Positions 21,081 through 30,040 of a stretch of 64,000 bases of DNA are shown one piece after another. Position 1 is the first letter of the stretch. Every line of letters begins with the position of its first letter. The position numbers were made by a program, and so were the translations under genes. Below the pieces are notes generated by a model, which saw only the letters and a program-made list of their open reading frames with translations, searched no databases and was not told the origin of the DNA. The stretch is from Candidatus Bostrichicola ureolyticus (GTDB taxonomy: Bacteria > Bacteroidota > Bacteroidia > Flavobacteriales > Blattabacteriaceae). The stretch covers positions 1 to 64,000 of the forward strand of contig CP100319.1 of the NCBI GenBank assembly GCA_029851125.1, read 5' to 3'.

Positions 21081-21635
21081 TTATGTTATTCTATCAATAT
21101 TTTGTTTAACAAATGAATTCCAATCTTTATATTTATAATATTTATTTAATCTGTTTTTTTTATTAAGAAAATGACAAACAGCTGTTGCCAATCCATCTGT
21201 AGAATCAATTTTTATTTTATTTAAATTAATATTTAATAATGTTTTTAACATTTTGGCTATTTGTTCTTTTGAAGCATTACCATTTCCAGTTATTGCCATC
21301 TTTATTTTTTTTGGAGAATATTCATTAACAATTATTTTTTTATATAAACAAGCTGCTATTGCTACTCCTTGTGCTTGTCCTAATTTAATCATAGATTTTA
21401 CATTTTTACCCATAAAATGTGATTCAATTGCTAATTCATTGGGATGATATATATCTATTATATTTAGAGTTTTTTCAAAAATAATTTTTAATTTTAAATT
21501 ATGATTAGAATATTTTCTCAATAATAGTTTATCTAAATATATTAATTCAATATTATTATTTTTAATAATTTTAATTAAACCAAAACCCATAACAATAGTG
21601 CCTGGATCAATACCCATAATAATTAAATCTTGCAT
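21081..21635 (-). CDS. ruvC: Crossover junction endodeoxyribonuclease RuvC
   Basis: Holliday-junction resolvase of 184 residues. The acidic catalytic residues are visible: Asp10 in GIDPGT, Glu71 in AIESHF, and Asp144 and Asp147 in DSTDGLATAVCH. RuvC normally acts with RuvAB; those genes are not in this window. It sits between the epimerase-like gene and the phosphopantetheinyl transferase gene on the same strand. Confidence 0.94.
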   Translation of the reverse strand: MQDLIIMGIDPGTIVMGFGLIKIIKNNNIELIYLDKLLLRKYSNHNLKLKIIFEKTLNIIDIYHPNELAIESHFMGKNVKSMIKLGQAQGVAIAACLYKKIIVNEYSPKKIKMAITGNGNASKEQIAKMLKTLLNINLNKIKIDSTDGLATAVCHFLNKKNRLNKYYKYKDWNSFVKQNIDRIT

Positions 21636-21639
21636 TTTT

Positions 21640-22259
21640 TTAATTAGTTACATAAATTAAATAATAATCTTCTATTATTAGATAATATGCATTAAAAGCT
21701 TTACTATATGATTTATCTATAATCCAACATCTGATATTAGTATCTTTTTTTGAAAAAGGACTAATTTTATAATTAAGCAATAAATTAACTAATTTTTTAT
21801 TAGATAGTTTGTATAAACTTTCTTTAATACACCAAATAATGTGTAATTGATCAACTTCAAAACTATCATCAATAAAATTAGCTTCATCTTCTCTAAGAAA
21901 TTTATTTTTTATTTTTAAAATTTTATTTTTTTGACATTTTTCTATATCAACTCCTATAATATTACTGCTAATAGCTACTACTACCTTTTTATAAGAATGA
22001 CTAAATGAAACATTATAATTTTTTATAAAAGGTTTTCCTATAGTATTATAATATACTAATGGATCTAATCCTAAATATTTCAAACAACAACGTATACCTA
22101 AAAATTCATATCTACGTTTTATATTTTTTATATTTTTTATATCCTTTTTTTGATAAAAAGGATATAATTGTTTAATTAAACAATTTTCATTTTCAATTAA
22201 TTCCCAAATTATAATTCTAATATCTTTTTTTTTTTAAAAATTGTTTTTATTATGGGCAC
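21640..22259 (-). pseudogene. 4'-phosphopantetheinyl transferase (Sfp type), frameshifted at an 11-base run
   Basis: Enzyme that attaches phosphopantetheine to acyl carrier protein. The main frame carries the metal-binding IIGVDIEK and the signature WCIKESLYK. It stays open upstream of 22083 through IRIIIWELIENEN and KRRYEFLGIRC to a stop at the poly-T tract 22225-22235 (A11 on the coding strand). The missing N-terminus, MPIIKTIFKKK from a GTG at 22259-22257, lies in the frame one base off, and its MPxxKTI beginning matches flavobacterial enzymes. One added base restores about 206 residues, the family length. Since FabI implies fatty-acid synthesis, a working product is expected, so slippage or a sequence error is plausible. 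Confidence 0.85.
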
Positions 22260-22281
22260 TTTATTTTTTTTTTAATTCATA

Positions 22282-23061
22282 TTATTTATTCCAATTTATC
22301 CAGATATTTTTTGATTTTAAAATCAGTATATATATACAAAATATCAATACCAATAAAATAAATAATATTATCCAAATATTATTTAATAATAATATATGAA
22401 TATATATTTTTTTTTTATAAAAGAAAATTTCTATAAAATTATTTAATAAATGTAATAAAATACAATTTAATATTGAACGAGTACTAAAATATATAATACC
22501 AATTACACTACCTATTATAAATCCTGCAATAAATTGTAATACATTCATATGGATAATACCAAATAATAATGAAGAAAATAATATAGCTTTTACATAAAAA
22601 ATTTTCTTTTGAATAAGACCATTTAATATAATCCCTCTAAATAAAATTTCTTCAAATATAGGAGCTAATAATATTATTGTAATTAAAATAAAATTATTAT
22701 TTAGATTAAAATCTAAATTTAAATTATCAAATCTAATATTTAAAATATATTGTATTATACATATTATATAATCATTTAAAATCATTGTTAAGAATAATAT
22801 AATTAAAATTAAAGGGTAAAAATACCATTTTGATAATTTCAAATTATTGATTAATAAATCTTTAACATTTAAATTATATTTAATGTATAAATAATAAAAA
22901 AATAAAATAAAATGTGTTCCATATATAATTGGAAATAATATATTTATATCATTTATATCATTTTTTTTAATTAAAAATGAACTTATATATATTATTATTA
23001 GTCTTATAAATAACCATTTTATAATTAAATAAATTGATTGAAAATAATTTAATTTATACAT
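22282..23061 (-). CDS. CPBP-family intramembrane metalloprotease
   Basis: Membrane protein of 259 residues with about eight hydrophobic segments. The CPBP (Abi/CAAX protease-like) motifs are present: EEILFRG with Glu137, Glu138 and Arg142; the HM of GIIHMN with His171; and LLHLLNN with His204 and Asn208. The family includes prenyl-protein proteases and putative bacteriocin self-immunity proteins; the substrate here is unknown. Keeping all metal ligands suggests it is active. It is extremely rich in Ile, Leu and Asn, following the AT bias. Confidence 0.85.
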   Translation of the reverse strand: MYKLNYFQSIYLIIKWLFIRLIIIYISSFLIKKNDINDINILFPIIYGTHFILFFYYLYIKYNLNVKDLLINNLKLSKWYFYPLILIILFLTMILNDYIICIIQYILNIRFDNLNLDFNLNNNFILITIILLAPIFEEILFRGIILNGLIQKKIFYVKAILFSSLLFGIIHMNVLQFIAGFIIGSVIGIIYFSTRSILNCILLHLLNNFIEIFFYKKKIYIHILLLNNIWIILFILLVLIFCIYILILKSKNIWINWNK

Positions 23062-23095
23062 TATATGTTTAATGTGTGAAATAATTATTTAGTAG

Positions 23096-23166
23096 TAGAC
23101 TCGTAGGGATTCGAACCCTAACTAACAGAATCAAAATCTGCTGTGCTGCCATTACACTACAAGTCT
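23096..23166 (-). tRNA. trnQ: tRNA-Gln (TTG anticodon)
   Basis: Acceptor AGACTTG pairs with CGAGTCT (one wobble); anticodon loop TTTTGAT on stem GCAGA/TCTGT gives anticodon TTG. T loop TTCGAAT. CCA not encoded. It stands alone between the CPBP protease gene and rpsP. Confidence 0.95.
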
Positions 23167-23226
23167 TTTAAATATATTTATAATATAAAATAAATATATT
23201 ATATTTTTATATAATAATATATGCAT

Positions 23227-23562
23227 ATGCCTATAAAAATTCGTTTACAAAGAAAAGGTCGAAAAAAAAAACCATATTATCCAATTATTGTTACTGATTC
23301 ACGTTCACCTAGAAATGGTAAATTTCTAGAAAAATTAGGATATTATAATCCAAATACTAATCCTTCAACTATTTTATTAAATGTAGAGAGTGCACTAAAT
23401 TGGTTACAAAAAGGTGCGAAACCAACAAATACTGCAAGATCTATTCTTTCTAAAAAAGGTGTGTTATTAAAACAACATCTTTTAAAAGGTGTCAAAAAAC
23501 AAGCATTAAATGTTGTTGAAGCTGAAAATAAATTTAAAAAATGGGTTGAAGGAAAAAAATAA
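23227..23562 (+). CDS. rpsP: 30S ribosomal protein S16
   Basis: Small-subunit assembly protein. The open frame has an ATG at 23221, but the ATG two codons later (23227) gives the family-typical MPIKIRLQRKGRKKKP, so I use that start. The conserved core PIIVTDSRSPRNGKF and LGYYNP follows. The lysine-rich C-terminal extension to about residue 111 is usual in Bacteroidota. It is followed after 9 bases by rimM, the standard pairing. Confidence 0.97.
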   Translation: MPIKIRLQRKGRKKKPYYPIIVTDSRSPRNGKFLEKLGYYNPNTNPSTILLNVESALNWLQKGAKPTNTARSILSKKGVLLKQHLLKGVKKQALNVVEAENKFKKWVEGKK

Positions 23563-23571
23563 TTTTTTAAA

Positions 23572-24072
23572 ATGCGTAATAAACACAATTATTTTTTTTT
23601 AGGAAAACTTATAAAGTCACGAACAAAAAAGTATAATTGGGTAATTCTTTTAAATAGTTATGATATCCGTATAAATAAAAATTTAAAATTTTTATTTATC
23701 GAATTAGATGGAATTTTAATTCCTTTTTTAATAAAAACATATTTGTTATATAAACACAAACTTTTAATAGATTTTGAATTAAACAATATTGAAGGAAGTA
23801 ATATTTATTTAGAATTTAAATATTTGCTTTATACAGAAAATGTTCATCACAACATTATAGGTTTTAATATAAAAGATATAAATAAAGGATTTATAGGTAT
23901 AATAACAGATATTTATCATAACTTCAAACAAGATATATATAAAGTTTATTATAAAAATAACTTTTTTTTAATGCCTGTTACAAAGGTATTTATAAAAGAA
24001 ATAAATATAAATGATAGATATATTTTAACGGAAGTTCCAGATAATTTAATAGATATATCTTATAAAGAATAA
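23572..24072 (+). CDS. rimM: Ribosome maturation factor RimM
   Basis: Assembly factor for the 30S head that binds S19. 166 residues. The N-terminal YFFLGKLIKSRTKKYNWVIL matches the RimM beginning (normally GKIVKTHGLKGEV-like), though the usual glycines of the loop are lost; the C-terminal PRC-barrel part around GFIGIITDIYH and the end LTEVPDNLIDI are recognisable. Assignment is supported by its place directly after rpsP. Confidence 0.9.
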   Translation: MRNKHNYFFLGKLIKSRTKKYNWVILLNSYDIRINKNLKFLFIELDGILIPFLIKTYLLYKHKLLIDFELNNIEGSNIYLEFKYLLYTENVHHNIIGFNIKDINKGFIGIITDIYHNFKQDIYKVYYKNNFFLMPVTKVFIKEININDRYILTEVPDNLIDISYKE

Positions 24073-24077
24073 ATTAT

Positions 24078-25988
24078 TTATATATCAATTTTAGCATAAA
24101 TAGAATTTTTTTCTATAAATTCTCTACGAGGTAATACATTATCTCCCATAAGAATTGAAAATATATTATCAGCTTCTATATTATCTTTTATTATTAATTT
24201 ACGTAAAGTTCTATTTTTTGGATTCATTGTTGTTTCCCATAATTGTTCAGCATTCATTTCTCCTAAACCTTTGTATCTTTGAATATGTATTCCTTTTTTA
24301 CCGTCAAATTGATCTTTTATAATACGTTCTCTATCTTTTTCAGTCCATGCATAAAAAGATTTTTTACCTTTTTTAATTAAATATAAAGGAGGCATTGCTA
24401 TATAAATAAACCCCTTTTCTATTAAAATTTTCATATAACGAAAAAAGAAAGTAATAATAAGTGTAGAAATATGACTACCATCTATATCAGCATCTGTCAT
24501 AATTATGATTTTATAATAACGTAACTTATCTATGTTAATATTCTTTTTTTCATCTAAATAAATACCTAAAGCCATAAATATATTACGTATCTCTTCATTT
24601 TCATAAATTTTATTTTCCATTGCTTTCTCAACATTTAATATTTTACCACGTAATGGTAATATTGCTTGAAAATTTCTATCACGTCCTTGTTTAGCAGTTC
24701 CTCCAGCAGAATCTCCTTCTACTAAAAATATTTCACAATTTTTAGGTTCAATTAAAGAACAATCGGCTAATTTACCCGGTAATCCTGTACTAATTGAAGT
24801 ATTATTATTATGTATTAATTCACGAGCTTTTTTAGCTGCTTTCCTAGCTTTAGCAGCAATAATAATTTTTTCTATTATTTTTTTAGCATCAAATGGATTT
24901 TCATCCAAATAACTTATAAACATATCTCCAACAATTTTGTCAACAGCTCCGATTACTTCATTATTACCTAATTTAGTTTTAGTTTGTCCCTCAAATTGAG
25001 GGGACATTAATTTAATAGATATTATAGCTGTAATACCTTCACGAAAATCATCACCAATCAAATCAATATTTTCTTTTTTTAAAAAACCATTTTCTTCAGC
25101 GTATTTTTTTAGTGTTCTAGTTATTGCTCTACGAAATCCTGTTAAATGAGTACCACCTTCTTTAGTATTTATATTATTAACATATGAAAGTATTTTTTCC
25201 TTAAAAGAATGATTATACTTCATAGCTATTTCTACAATAATATCATTTATTTTATCTTCTATTAAAATAATATTTTTTATAATTGAGTCTTTATCTATAA
25301 AATATAAAAACTCTTTTAATCCTAATTTTGAAAAAAACAGTTCATTTTTAAAATTTCCTTTTTTATCAATTTCTCGTTCATCAGTTAAATATATAGATAA
25401 TCCTTTGTTTAAAAAAGATAATTCTCTAATACGTGTTGCTAATATGTCATAATCATATTTTATATTTTTAAATATAATATTATCAGCTTTAAATGTTATT
25501 TCAGTCCCTCTTTTAGAAGTAGTCCCTAAATATTCTAAATCAGTTATTGCTATTCCTTTAGAATATTTTTGACGATATATTTTATTATCACGATATATAG
25601 TAGCAACAAGCCATTCTGATAAAGCATTTACGCAAGAAATTCCCACTCCATGTAATCCTCCAGATATTTTATATGAATCTTTATCAAATTTTCCTCCAGC
25701 ACCTATTTTTGTCATAACTAATTCAAGTGCTGAACATCCTTCTTTTTTATGTATATCTACAGGAATTCCACGGCCATTATCTATAATAGTAATAGAATTA
25801 TCTTTATGTATAGTTATCCATATTTTATTACAAAATCCAGCTATAGTTTCATCTATAGAATTATCTATTACTTCATTTACCAAATGATGAAATCCATTAT
25901 ATCCTACATCACCAATATACATTGATGGTCTTAATCTTACATGTTCAATTCCTTCAAAGAATTGAATATTATCAGCTGTATATGACAT
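24078..25988 (-). CDS. gyrB: DNA gyrase subunit B
   Basis: ATPase subunit of gyrase, 636 residues. The GHKL ATP site is seen in EVIDNSIDE and IDNGRGIPVD, the Toprim domain in VEGDSAGGTAKQGRDR and MTDADIDGSHI, and the C-terminal GyrA-binding part in QRYKGLGEMNAEQLWETTM. It starts SYTADNIQFFEGIEHVRLRP. It lacks the long insertion of the enterobacterial protein, as usual in this phylum. Its upstream side is the large A/T-only gap. Confidence 0.98.
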   Translation of the reverse strand: MSYTADNIQFFEGIEHVRLRPSMYIGDVGYNGFHHLVNEVIDNSIDETIAGFCNKIWITIHKDNSITIIDNGRGIPVDIHKKEGCSALELVMTKIGAGGKFDKDSYKISGGLHGVGISCVNALSEWLVATIYRDNKIYRQKYSKGIAITDLEYLGTTSKRGTEITFKADNIIFKNIKYDYDILATRIRELSFLNKGLSIYLTDEREIDKKGNFKNELFFSKLGLKEFLYFIDKDSIIKNIILIEDKINDIIVEIAMKYNHSFKEKILSYVNNINTKEGGTHLTGFRRAITRTLKKYAEENGFLKKENIDLIGDDFREGITAIISIKLMSPQFEGQTKTKLGNNEVIGAVDKIVGDMFISYLDENPFDAKKIIEKIIIAAKARKAAKKARELIHNNNTSISTGLPGKLADCSLIEPKNCEIFLVEGDSAGGTAKQGRDRNFQAILPLRGKILNVEKAMENKIYENEEIRNIFMALGIYLDEKKNINIDKLRYYKIIIMTDADIDGSHISTLIITFFFRYMKILIEKGFIYIAMPPLYLIKKGKKSFYAWTEKDRERIIKDQFDGKKGIHIQRYKGLGEMNAEQLWETTMNPKNRTLRKLIIKDNIEADNIFSILMGDNVLPRREFIEKNSIYAKIDI

Positions 25989-26571
25989 ATAATTTTTATT
26001 ATAATTATTTATTTATATATAATTAATAATTATAATATTATTTATTTATTTATATATATATTATTTATTATTATTATTTATAAATTATTTATTTATATTT
26101 AATAATATTTATATATATTATATATATATATATAATATATAATTTTATTATTAAAATAAAATATAAAAATATATATTAATTATAATAATAATATTAAATA
26201 ATATTATTATTATAATTTATATATATTTTTATATTTTATGTTTTTATATAAAATATATATTATATATATATAATATATATTAATAAATATAAGTTAAGAA
26301 AAAAAAATTTTAATTATTATATTATTATAATAATGTTATATATAATAATGTTATATATAATAATGTTATATATAATAATGTTATATATATATAATATAAT
26401 GTTATATATATATATAATAATGTTATATATATATAATATAATGTTATATATATATAATATAATGTTATATATATATAATATAATGTTATATATATATAAT
26501 ATAATGTTATATATATATAATATAATGTTATATATATATAATATATATAATAATGTTATATAAATATAATG
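25989..26571. other. Gene-free A/T-rich spacer
   Basis: The largest gap in the window, between the start of gyrB and the end of rsmG (both minus). From 25989 to 26239 there is not a single G or C. It contains overlapping TATATA palindromes near 26110-26145, an 84-bp inverted repeat, a second perfect palindrome at 26252-26281 and a minisatellite. An open frame of repeated MLYIYNI units across the minisatellite is not a gene. The gyrB promoter must lie here, but no Bacteroidota promoter motif can be picked out. Confidence 0.85.
26156..26239. repeat. 84-bp near-perfect palindrome (41-base arms, 2-base loop)
   Basis: Arms 26156-26196 and 26199-26239 are complementary at 40 of 41 positions (mismatch at 26177/26218) with AA between them. 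The arms are not simple TA repeats: they contain ordered blocks of A5 and of TAATAATAA, so this pairing is not a trivial result of low complexity. It consists of A and T only. It could extrude as a cruciform or form an RNA hairpin behind rsmG. Confidence 0.85.
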
Positions 26572-26583
26572 TTATATAAATTT
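26332..26583. repeat. 15/21-bp minisatellite
   Basis: Tandem units each begin with AATGTTATAT. Units start at 26332, 26347, 26362 (15-bp spacing), then 26377, 26398, 26419, 26440, 26461, 26482, 26503 and 26524 (21-bp spacing), then 26552 and 26568. The two unit lengths differ by one TATATA block. The array runs up to and slightly into the 3' end of rsmG (stop at 26572-26574). Length is likely variable between strains. Confidence 0.93.
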
Positions 26584-27198
26584 ATTTGGTAAATACACTA
26601 CTTTTTTAGTAGAAAAAAATTTATTATTAAAATAATTAATTAAATTATATTCTTTTGCTTGTGGAAAATTTTTTAATTCTTCAGTAAGATTACCTCCTGT
26701 TAAATAAAAAATACCATTTTGTAAAAAATGTCTATTTTCAGATAGAAATTTTCCTTTAACCCATTTATATAAATACTTTATACGTGTAACAGCACGACTA
26801 ATTATAAAATCAAATTTATCTGTAACATCATTAGCACGTATACAAGAAACATTTACATTTATTAAACCTAATTCATCTGAAATTAATTTTACTACTTTAG
26901 TTTTTTTTTTAATAGAATCTATTAGCAAAAATTTGCTTGAAGGAAATAATATTGCTAAAGGAATACCAGGAAATCCCCCTCCTGTTCCTACATCCATTAT
27001 ATATGATTTAGGCAAAAAATTAATTATTTTAGCTATACCTAATGAATGTAATACGTGTTGCTCATAAAAATGGTTTATAATTGTCTTTCTAGAAATTAAA
27101 TTTAAACGTTTATTCCAAAATAAATATATTTTTTTCATATAAATAAAACGTTCAATTTGTAGATTAGTTAGTCCATAAAAATATTTTGTTATATACAT
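26572..27198 (-). CDS. rsmG: 16S rRNA (guanine527-N7)-methyltransferase
   Basis: RsmG (GidB) methylates G527 in the 530 loop of 16S rRNA. 208 residues, family length. The SAM-binding motif I is MDVGTGGGFPGIP at residues 68-80, and the N-terminal NKRLNLISRKT matches the usual WNxxxNLTxxR element. Its last codons are encoded by the final unit of the minisatellite, so the C-terminus (YLPNKFI) is next to unstable DNA. Confidence 0.96.
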   Translation of the reverse strand: MYITKYFYGLTNLQIERFIYMKKIYLFWNKRLNLISRKTIINHFYEQHVLHSLGIAKIINFLPKSYIMDVGTGGGFPGIPLAILFPSSKFLLIDSIKKKTKVVKLISDELGLINVNVSCIRANDVTDKFDFIISRAVTRIKYLYKWVKGKFLSENRHFLQNGIFYLTGGNLTEELKNFPQAKEYNLINYFNNKFFSTKKVVYLPNKFI

Positions 27199-27210
27199 AT
27201 TTTTAATATA

Positions 27211-27238
27211 TTTATTTATTTATTTATTTATTTATTTA
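27211..27238. repeat. (TTTA)7 microsatellite ending at a start codon
   Basis: Seven tandem TTTA units; the A of the last unit is the A of the ATG of the downstream aminotransferase. The tract fills most of the 39-base space between the divergent starts of rsmG and the aminotransferase gene. Slippage would change spacing between any promoter or initiation signal and the start codon. Confidence 0.9.
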
Positions 27239-28425
27239 TGCATCTTTCAAATAGACTTAAAAACTTTAAATATTCTCAAACTTTAGCTATGACTGCTAGA
27301 AGTAGATATTTAAAATCGTTAGGTTATGATATAATTAATCTTAGTGTTGGTGAACCTGATTTTTCACCACCAGATTTTATACTTAAAGCTTCTAAAAAAG
27401 CTATTGATGAGGGACATCATTATTATACTCCTGTAGCTGGTAATTCAAAATTAATAGAAATTATTTGCAATAAATTTAAACGTGATAATAATATATGTTA
27501 TACTCATTCTCAAATAATTGTCTCTAATGGTGTTAAACAATCTATTATTAATGTATTATTATCAATACTTAATTCAGAAGATGAAATAATTATACCCGCT
27601 CCTTATTGGGTAAGTTATTATCAAATGGCTAAACTTTGTGAGGCTAATCCAATTATTATTTATTCAAAAATTGAAAATAATTATAAAATTACACCTGAAG
27701 AATTAGAAAAAGCAATTACTAATAGAACAAAAGCATTTATTTTTAGTTCACCATGTAATCCGACAGGAAGTATCTATAGTAAAAATGAATTAAAAGTTTT
27801 ATCTAAAGTATTTAGTAAATATCCAAATATAATTATTATTTCAGATGAAATATATGAGTATATACGTTATAATAATGAACATATAAGCATAGCAACATTC
27901 CCAGAAGTATATAATCAAACAGTAACATTAAATGGTATTTCAAAAGCTTATGCTATGACTGGTTGGAGAATTGGTTATATAGGTGCTCCTGAATGGTTGG
28001 CTAAAGCTTGTGAAAAAATACAAGGACAGACCACTTCATGTGCAAATTCTATAGCACAATGTGCAGCTATTGCAGCATTAGAATCATCTCCTAAAAATAT
28101 TGAATATATGATATCAACTTTTAAAAAAAGACTAGATATGGTTATAGATCTTTTAAATGATATTCCAGGATTTGTATTATCAAATAAACCCCAAGGAGCT
28201 TTTTATGTATTTCCTAACGTTTCTAATTTCTTGGGAAGAAAATTTAATGGACAATTAATAAAAAATACTGATGATTTAGCAAAATATCTACTTGAAACAG
28301 CTCATGTCTCTACAGTAAGCGGGACTGCATTTGGAGAGGATAATAGTTTACGTATTTCTTATGCTGTTTCAGAACAAAAATTGCAAAATGCTTTTAAAAG
28401 AATTAAAAATTCTTTAAAATTTTAA
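27238..28425 (+). CDS. aspC: Class I/II pyridoxal-phosphate aminotransferase, aspartate aminotransferase type
   Basis: PLP-dependent enzyme that probably interconverts aspartate and oxaloacetate with glutamate as amino donor. 395 residues. The PLP lysine is Lys236 in SKAYAMTGWRIGY; NPTG (174-177), the cofactor Asp203 and the C-terminal carboxylate-binding Arg in LRISYA are present. The sequence is the AspC/AAT type of the Ib subgroup found in Bacteroidota. In a nutritional symbiont it would also serve the aspartate family leading to lysine (dapA at 43413). The start is preceded directly by the (TTTA)7 tract. Confidence 0.93.
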   Translation: MHLSNRLKNFKYSQTLAMTARSRYLKSLGYDIINLSVGEPDFSPPDFILKASKKAIDEGHHYYTPVAGNSKLIEIICNKFKRDNNICYTHSQIIVSNGVKQSIINVLLSILNSEDEIIIPAPYWVSYYQMAKLCEANPIIIYSKIENNYKITPEELEKAITNRTKAFIFSSPCNPTGSIYSKNELKVLSKVFSKYPNIIIISDEIYEYIRYNNEHISIATFPEVYNQTVTLNGISKAYAMTGWRIGYIGAPEWLAKACEKIQGQTTSCANSIAQCAAIAALESSPKNIEYMISTFKKRLDMVIDLLNDIPGFVLSNKPQGAFYVFPNVSNFLGRKFNGQLIKNTDDLAKYLLETAHVSTVSGTAFGEDNSLRISYAVSEQKLQNAFKRIKNSLKF

Positions 28426-28431
28426 ATTTTT

Positions 28432-29766
28432 ATGAAAAAAAAAATAATAAAAATATTATTAATATTAACGTTATTAGTTAATAATAAAGTAGTAGCTAAA
28501 GTAGTAAATGATGTAAATAATAATAAAGTAGTAAATGATGTAAATAAAGGAGTAAAAGATTTCTATGAAATAGATAGTATTATAGCTAAAATAGGAAATG
28601 AAATTATTTTAAAATCTGAATTAGATCAAATATTAAAAAATAAATATAAAAATATTAGTTTTATACAGGAATGTAATGAATTGGAAAATTTATTTAAATT
28701 ACATTTTTTACTTTTTTATGCTAAAAAAAATAATATGATTAATCATAATTATGTTAATGAACAAGCAAAATTAAAAATTCAAGATTTGGTAAAAAAGAAT
28801 AACTTATCGCCTACTATAAAATTAATGATTTATAATCAAATCAAAAATACTATCTATTATAATAGTATATATCAAATTATTAATAATAATATTTATGTTA
28901 GTCCTAAAGAAATAGATGATTATATAATAAATAATAAAAAAATAATTGTACCTATTACATTTGAATTGTCATCTATTATTTTTTATCCTAAAATAACTAA
29001 TGATCATAAAAAAGAAATAATAAATAAACTTTTAAAAATAAAGAATGAAATAGAGAATGGAAGTGATTTTAAGACAAAAGCTATTTCTTATTCTGATGAT
29101 ATTAAGTCCGCAATTAATGGAGGATTAATAACATTAAATTATGAAACAATTAATAATGAATATAAAAATATAATTTTTTATTTAAAAGAAGGTGAAATAT
29201 CAAAACCTTTTCAAACTGAAGAAGGATTTCAAATATTGAAATTAGAAAAAATAATAGGAAATAAAATTTATATCCGTTTAATACTTATTAAACCAAAATA
29301 TACTAAAGAAGAATTGTTGGAAACAAAAAAAATTGTTCATTCAGTAATGAATGATATTATTAACAATAATATAAGTTTCGAACAAGCAAAAAATAAATAT
29401 CATTTTTTTAAAAAAAATATTGATAACCATATTGATATGGATCATATACGTTTAAACCAATATGAAATTAAAAATAAAATTCCAATTTTAAAAAAAATAA
29501 ATCATATAAAAAATAATCATATAATGAAATATGAAATAAATGGAGAACCAGTTTTTATTTTAATAAATATTAAAAAAATTCCACAACATAAATTATCTTT
29601 TAATAAAGATTATGAATTAATAAAGAATTTAATAATTAAAATTAAATCTAATGAAAATATAGATTATTTTATAAAAAAAAATATTAAATATACTTTAATA
29701 CAAATTAATAAAAAATATAAAAATAGTAAATTTTACCAAAATTGGATTAAGTATATAAATTTTTAA
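28432..29766 (+). CDS. SurA-like periplasmic peptidyl-prolyl isomerase
   Basis: 444-residue chaperone/isomerase likely helping outer-membrane proteins. A signal peptide is visible (lysines, then IIKILLILTLLV). After a low-complexity stretch comes a SurA N-like helical domain, then a parvulin domain from about residue 175 to 275 with YSDDIKSAINGGLI and FQTEEGFQILKLEKI. The C-terminal half is diverged. Near the N-terminus a 27-bp tandem duplication (28498-28524 and 28525-28551) encodes two copies of KVVNDVNN. With BamD (44324) it indicates a retained outer membrane. Confidence 0.87.
   Translation: MKKKIIKILLILTLLVNNKVVAKVVNDVNNNKVVNDVNKGVKDFYEIDSIIAKIGNEIILKSELDQILKNKYKNISFIQECNELENLFKLHFLLFYAKKNNMINHNYVNEQAKLKIQDLVKKNNLSPTIKLMIYNQIKNTIYYNSIYQIINNNIYVSPKEIDDYIINNKKIIVPITFELSSIIFYPKITNDHKKEIINKLLKIKNEIENGSDFKTKAISYSDDIKSAINGGLITLNYETINNEYKNIIFYLKEGEISKPFQTEEGFQILKLEKIIGNKIYIRLILIKPKYTKEELLETKKIVHSVMNDIINNNISFEQAKNKYHFFKKNIDNHIDMDHIRLNQYEIKNKIPILKKINHIKNNHIMKYEINGEPVFILINIKKIPQHKLSFNKDYELIKNLIIKIKSNENIDYFIKKNIKYTLIQINKKYKNSKFYQNWIKYINF
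28498..28551 (+). repeat. 27-bp tandem duplication inside the SurA-like gene
   Basis: Two consecutive 27-base copies beginning AAAGTAGTAAATGATG, differing only at their last bases. The repeat keeps the reading frame and lies just after the predicted signal peptide, so it lengthens a linker and is probably harmless. Confidence 0.88.
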
Positions 29767-29769
29767 TAT

Positions 29770-30024
29770 ATGACTTTATTATTTATAAGTTTTGAAGAAA
29801 GTTTTATTATAATTTTTGTTGCTATACTTTTATTTGGTGCAGATCAAATTCCTGAAATAGCACGTATATTAGGTGAATATATATATAGAATACGTAATTC
29901 TATAAATAAAATAAAAAAAGAAATGTTGGAATTTCATGAAAAAGAATTTTATTCAAAAAAATACAATGAAATTATTAAAAAAGAAAAAAAAGATGATAAT
30001 TTTTCAGGTTCTATAGAACGTTAA
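29770..30024 (+). CDS. tatA: TatA/TatE-like twin-arginine translocase subunit
   Basis: 84-residue protein with one N-terminal hydrophobic segment (about residues 10-22) followed by the hinge and amphipathic helix FGADQIPEIARILGEYIYRIR, which corresponds to the FGPKKLPELARxLG signature of TatA, and a charged tail. It would form the pore component of the Tat export system. tatC is not in this window, so whether Tat works cannot be judged. It lies 3 bases after the SurA-like gene. Confidence 0.85.
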   Translation: MTLLFISFEESFIIIFVAILLFGADQIPEIARILGEYIYRIRNSINKIKKEMLEFHEKEFYSKKYNEIIKKEKKDDNFSGSIER

Positions 30025-30040
30025 AAAAAAGATTTTTATC

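Noticed and set aside
23221-23226. Upstream ATG of rpsP
   Set aside because: Two codons upstream of the conserved MPIKIRL start; the family begins at the second ATG.
26333-26563. 76-codon open frame of repeated MLYIYNI units
   Set aside because: It is the translation of the minisatellite; the array has no coding composition and the frame exists only because the repeat units are multiples of three.
25989-26571. Definite replication origin
   Set aside because: The A/T-only DNA and palindrome are suggestive, but no DnaA boxes are visible, dnaA is not nearby, and similar spacers occur in AT-rich genomes for other reasons.
26332-26583. CRISPR-like array
   Set aside because: Units are contiguous with no unique spacers, and no cas genes are near.
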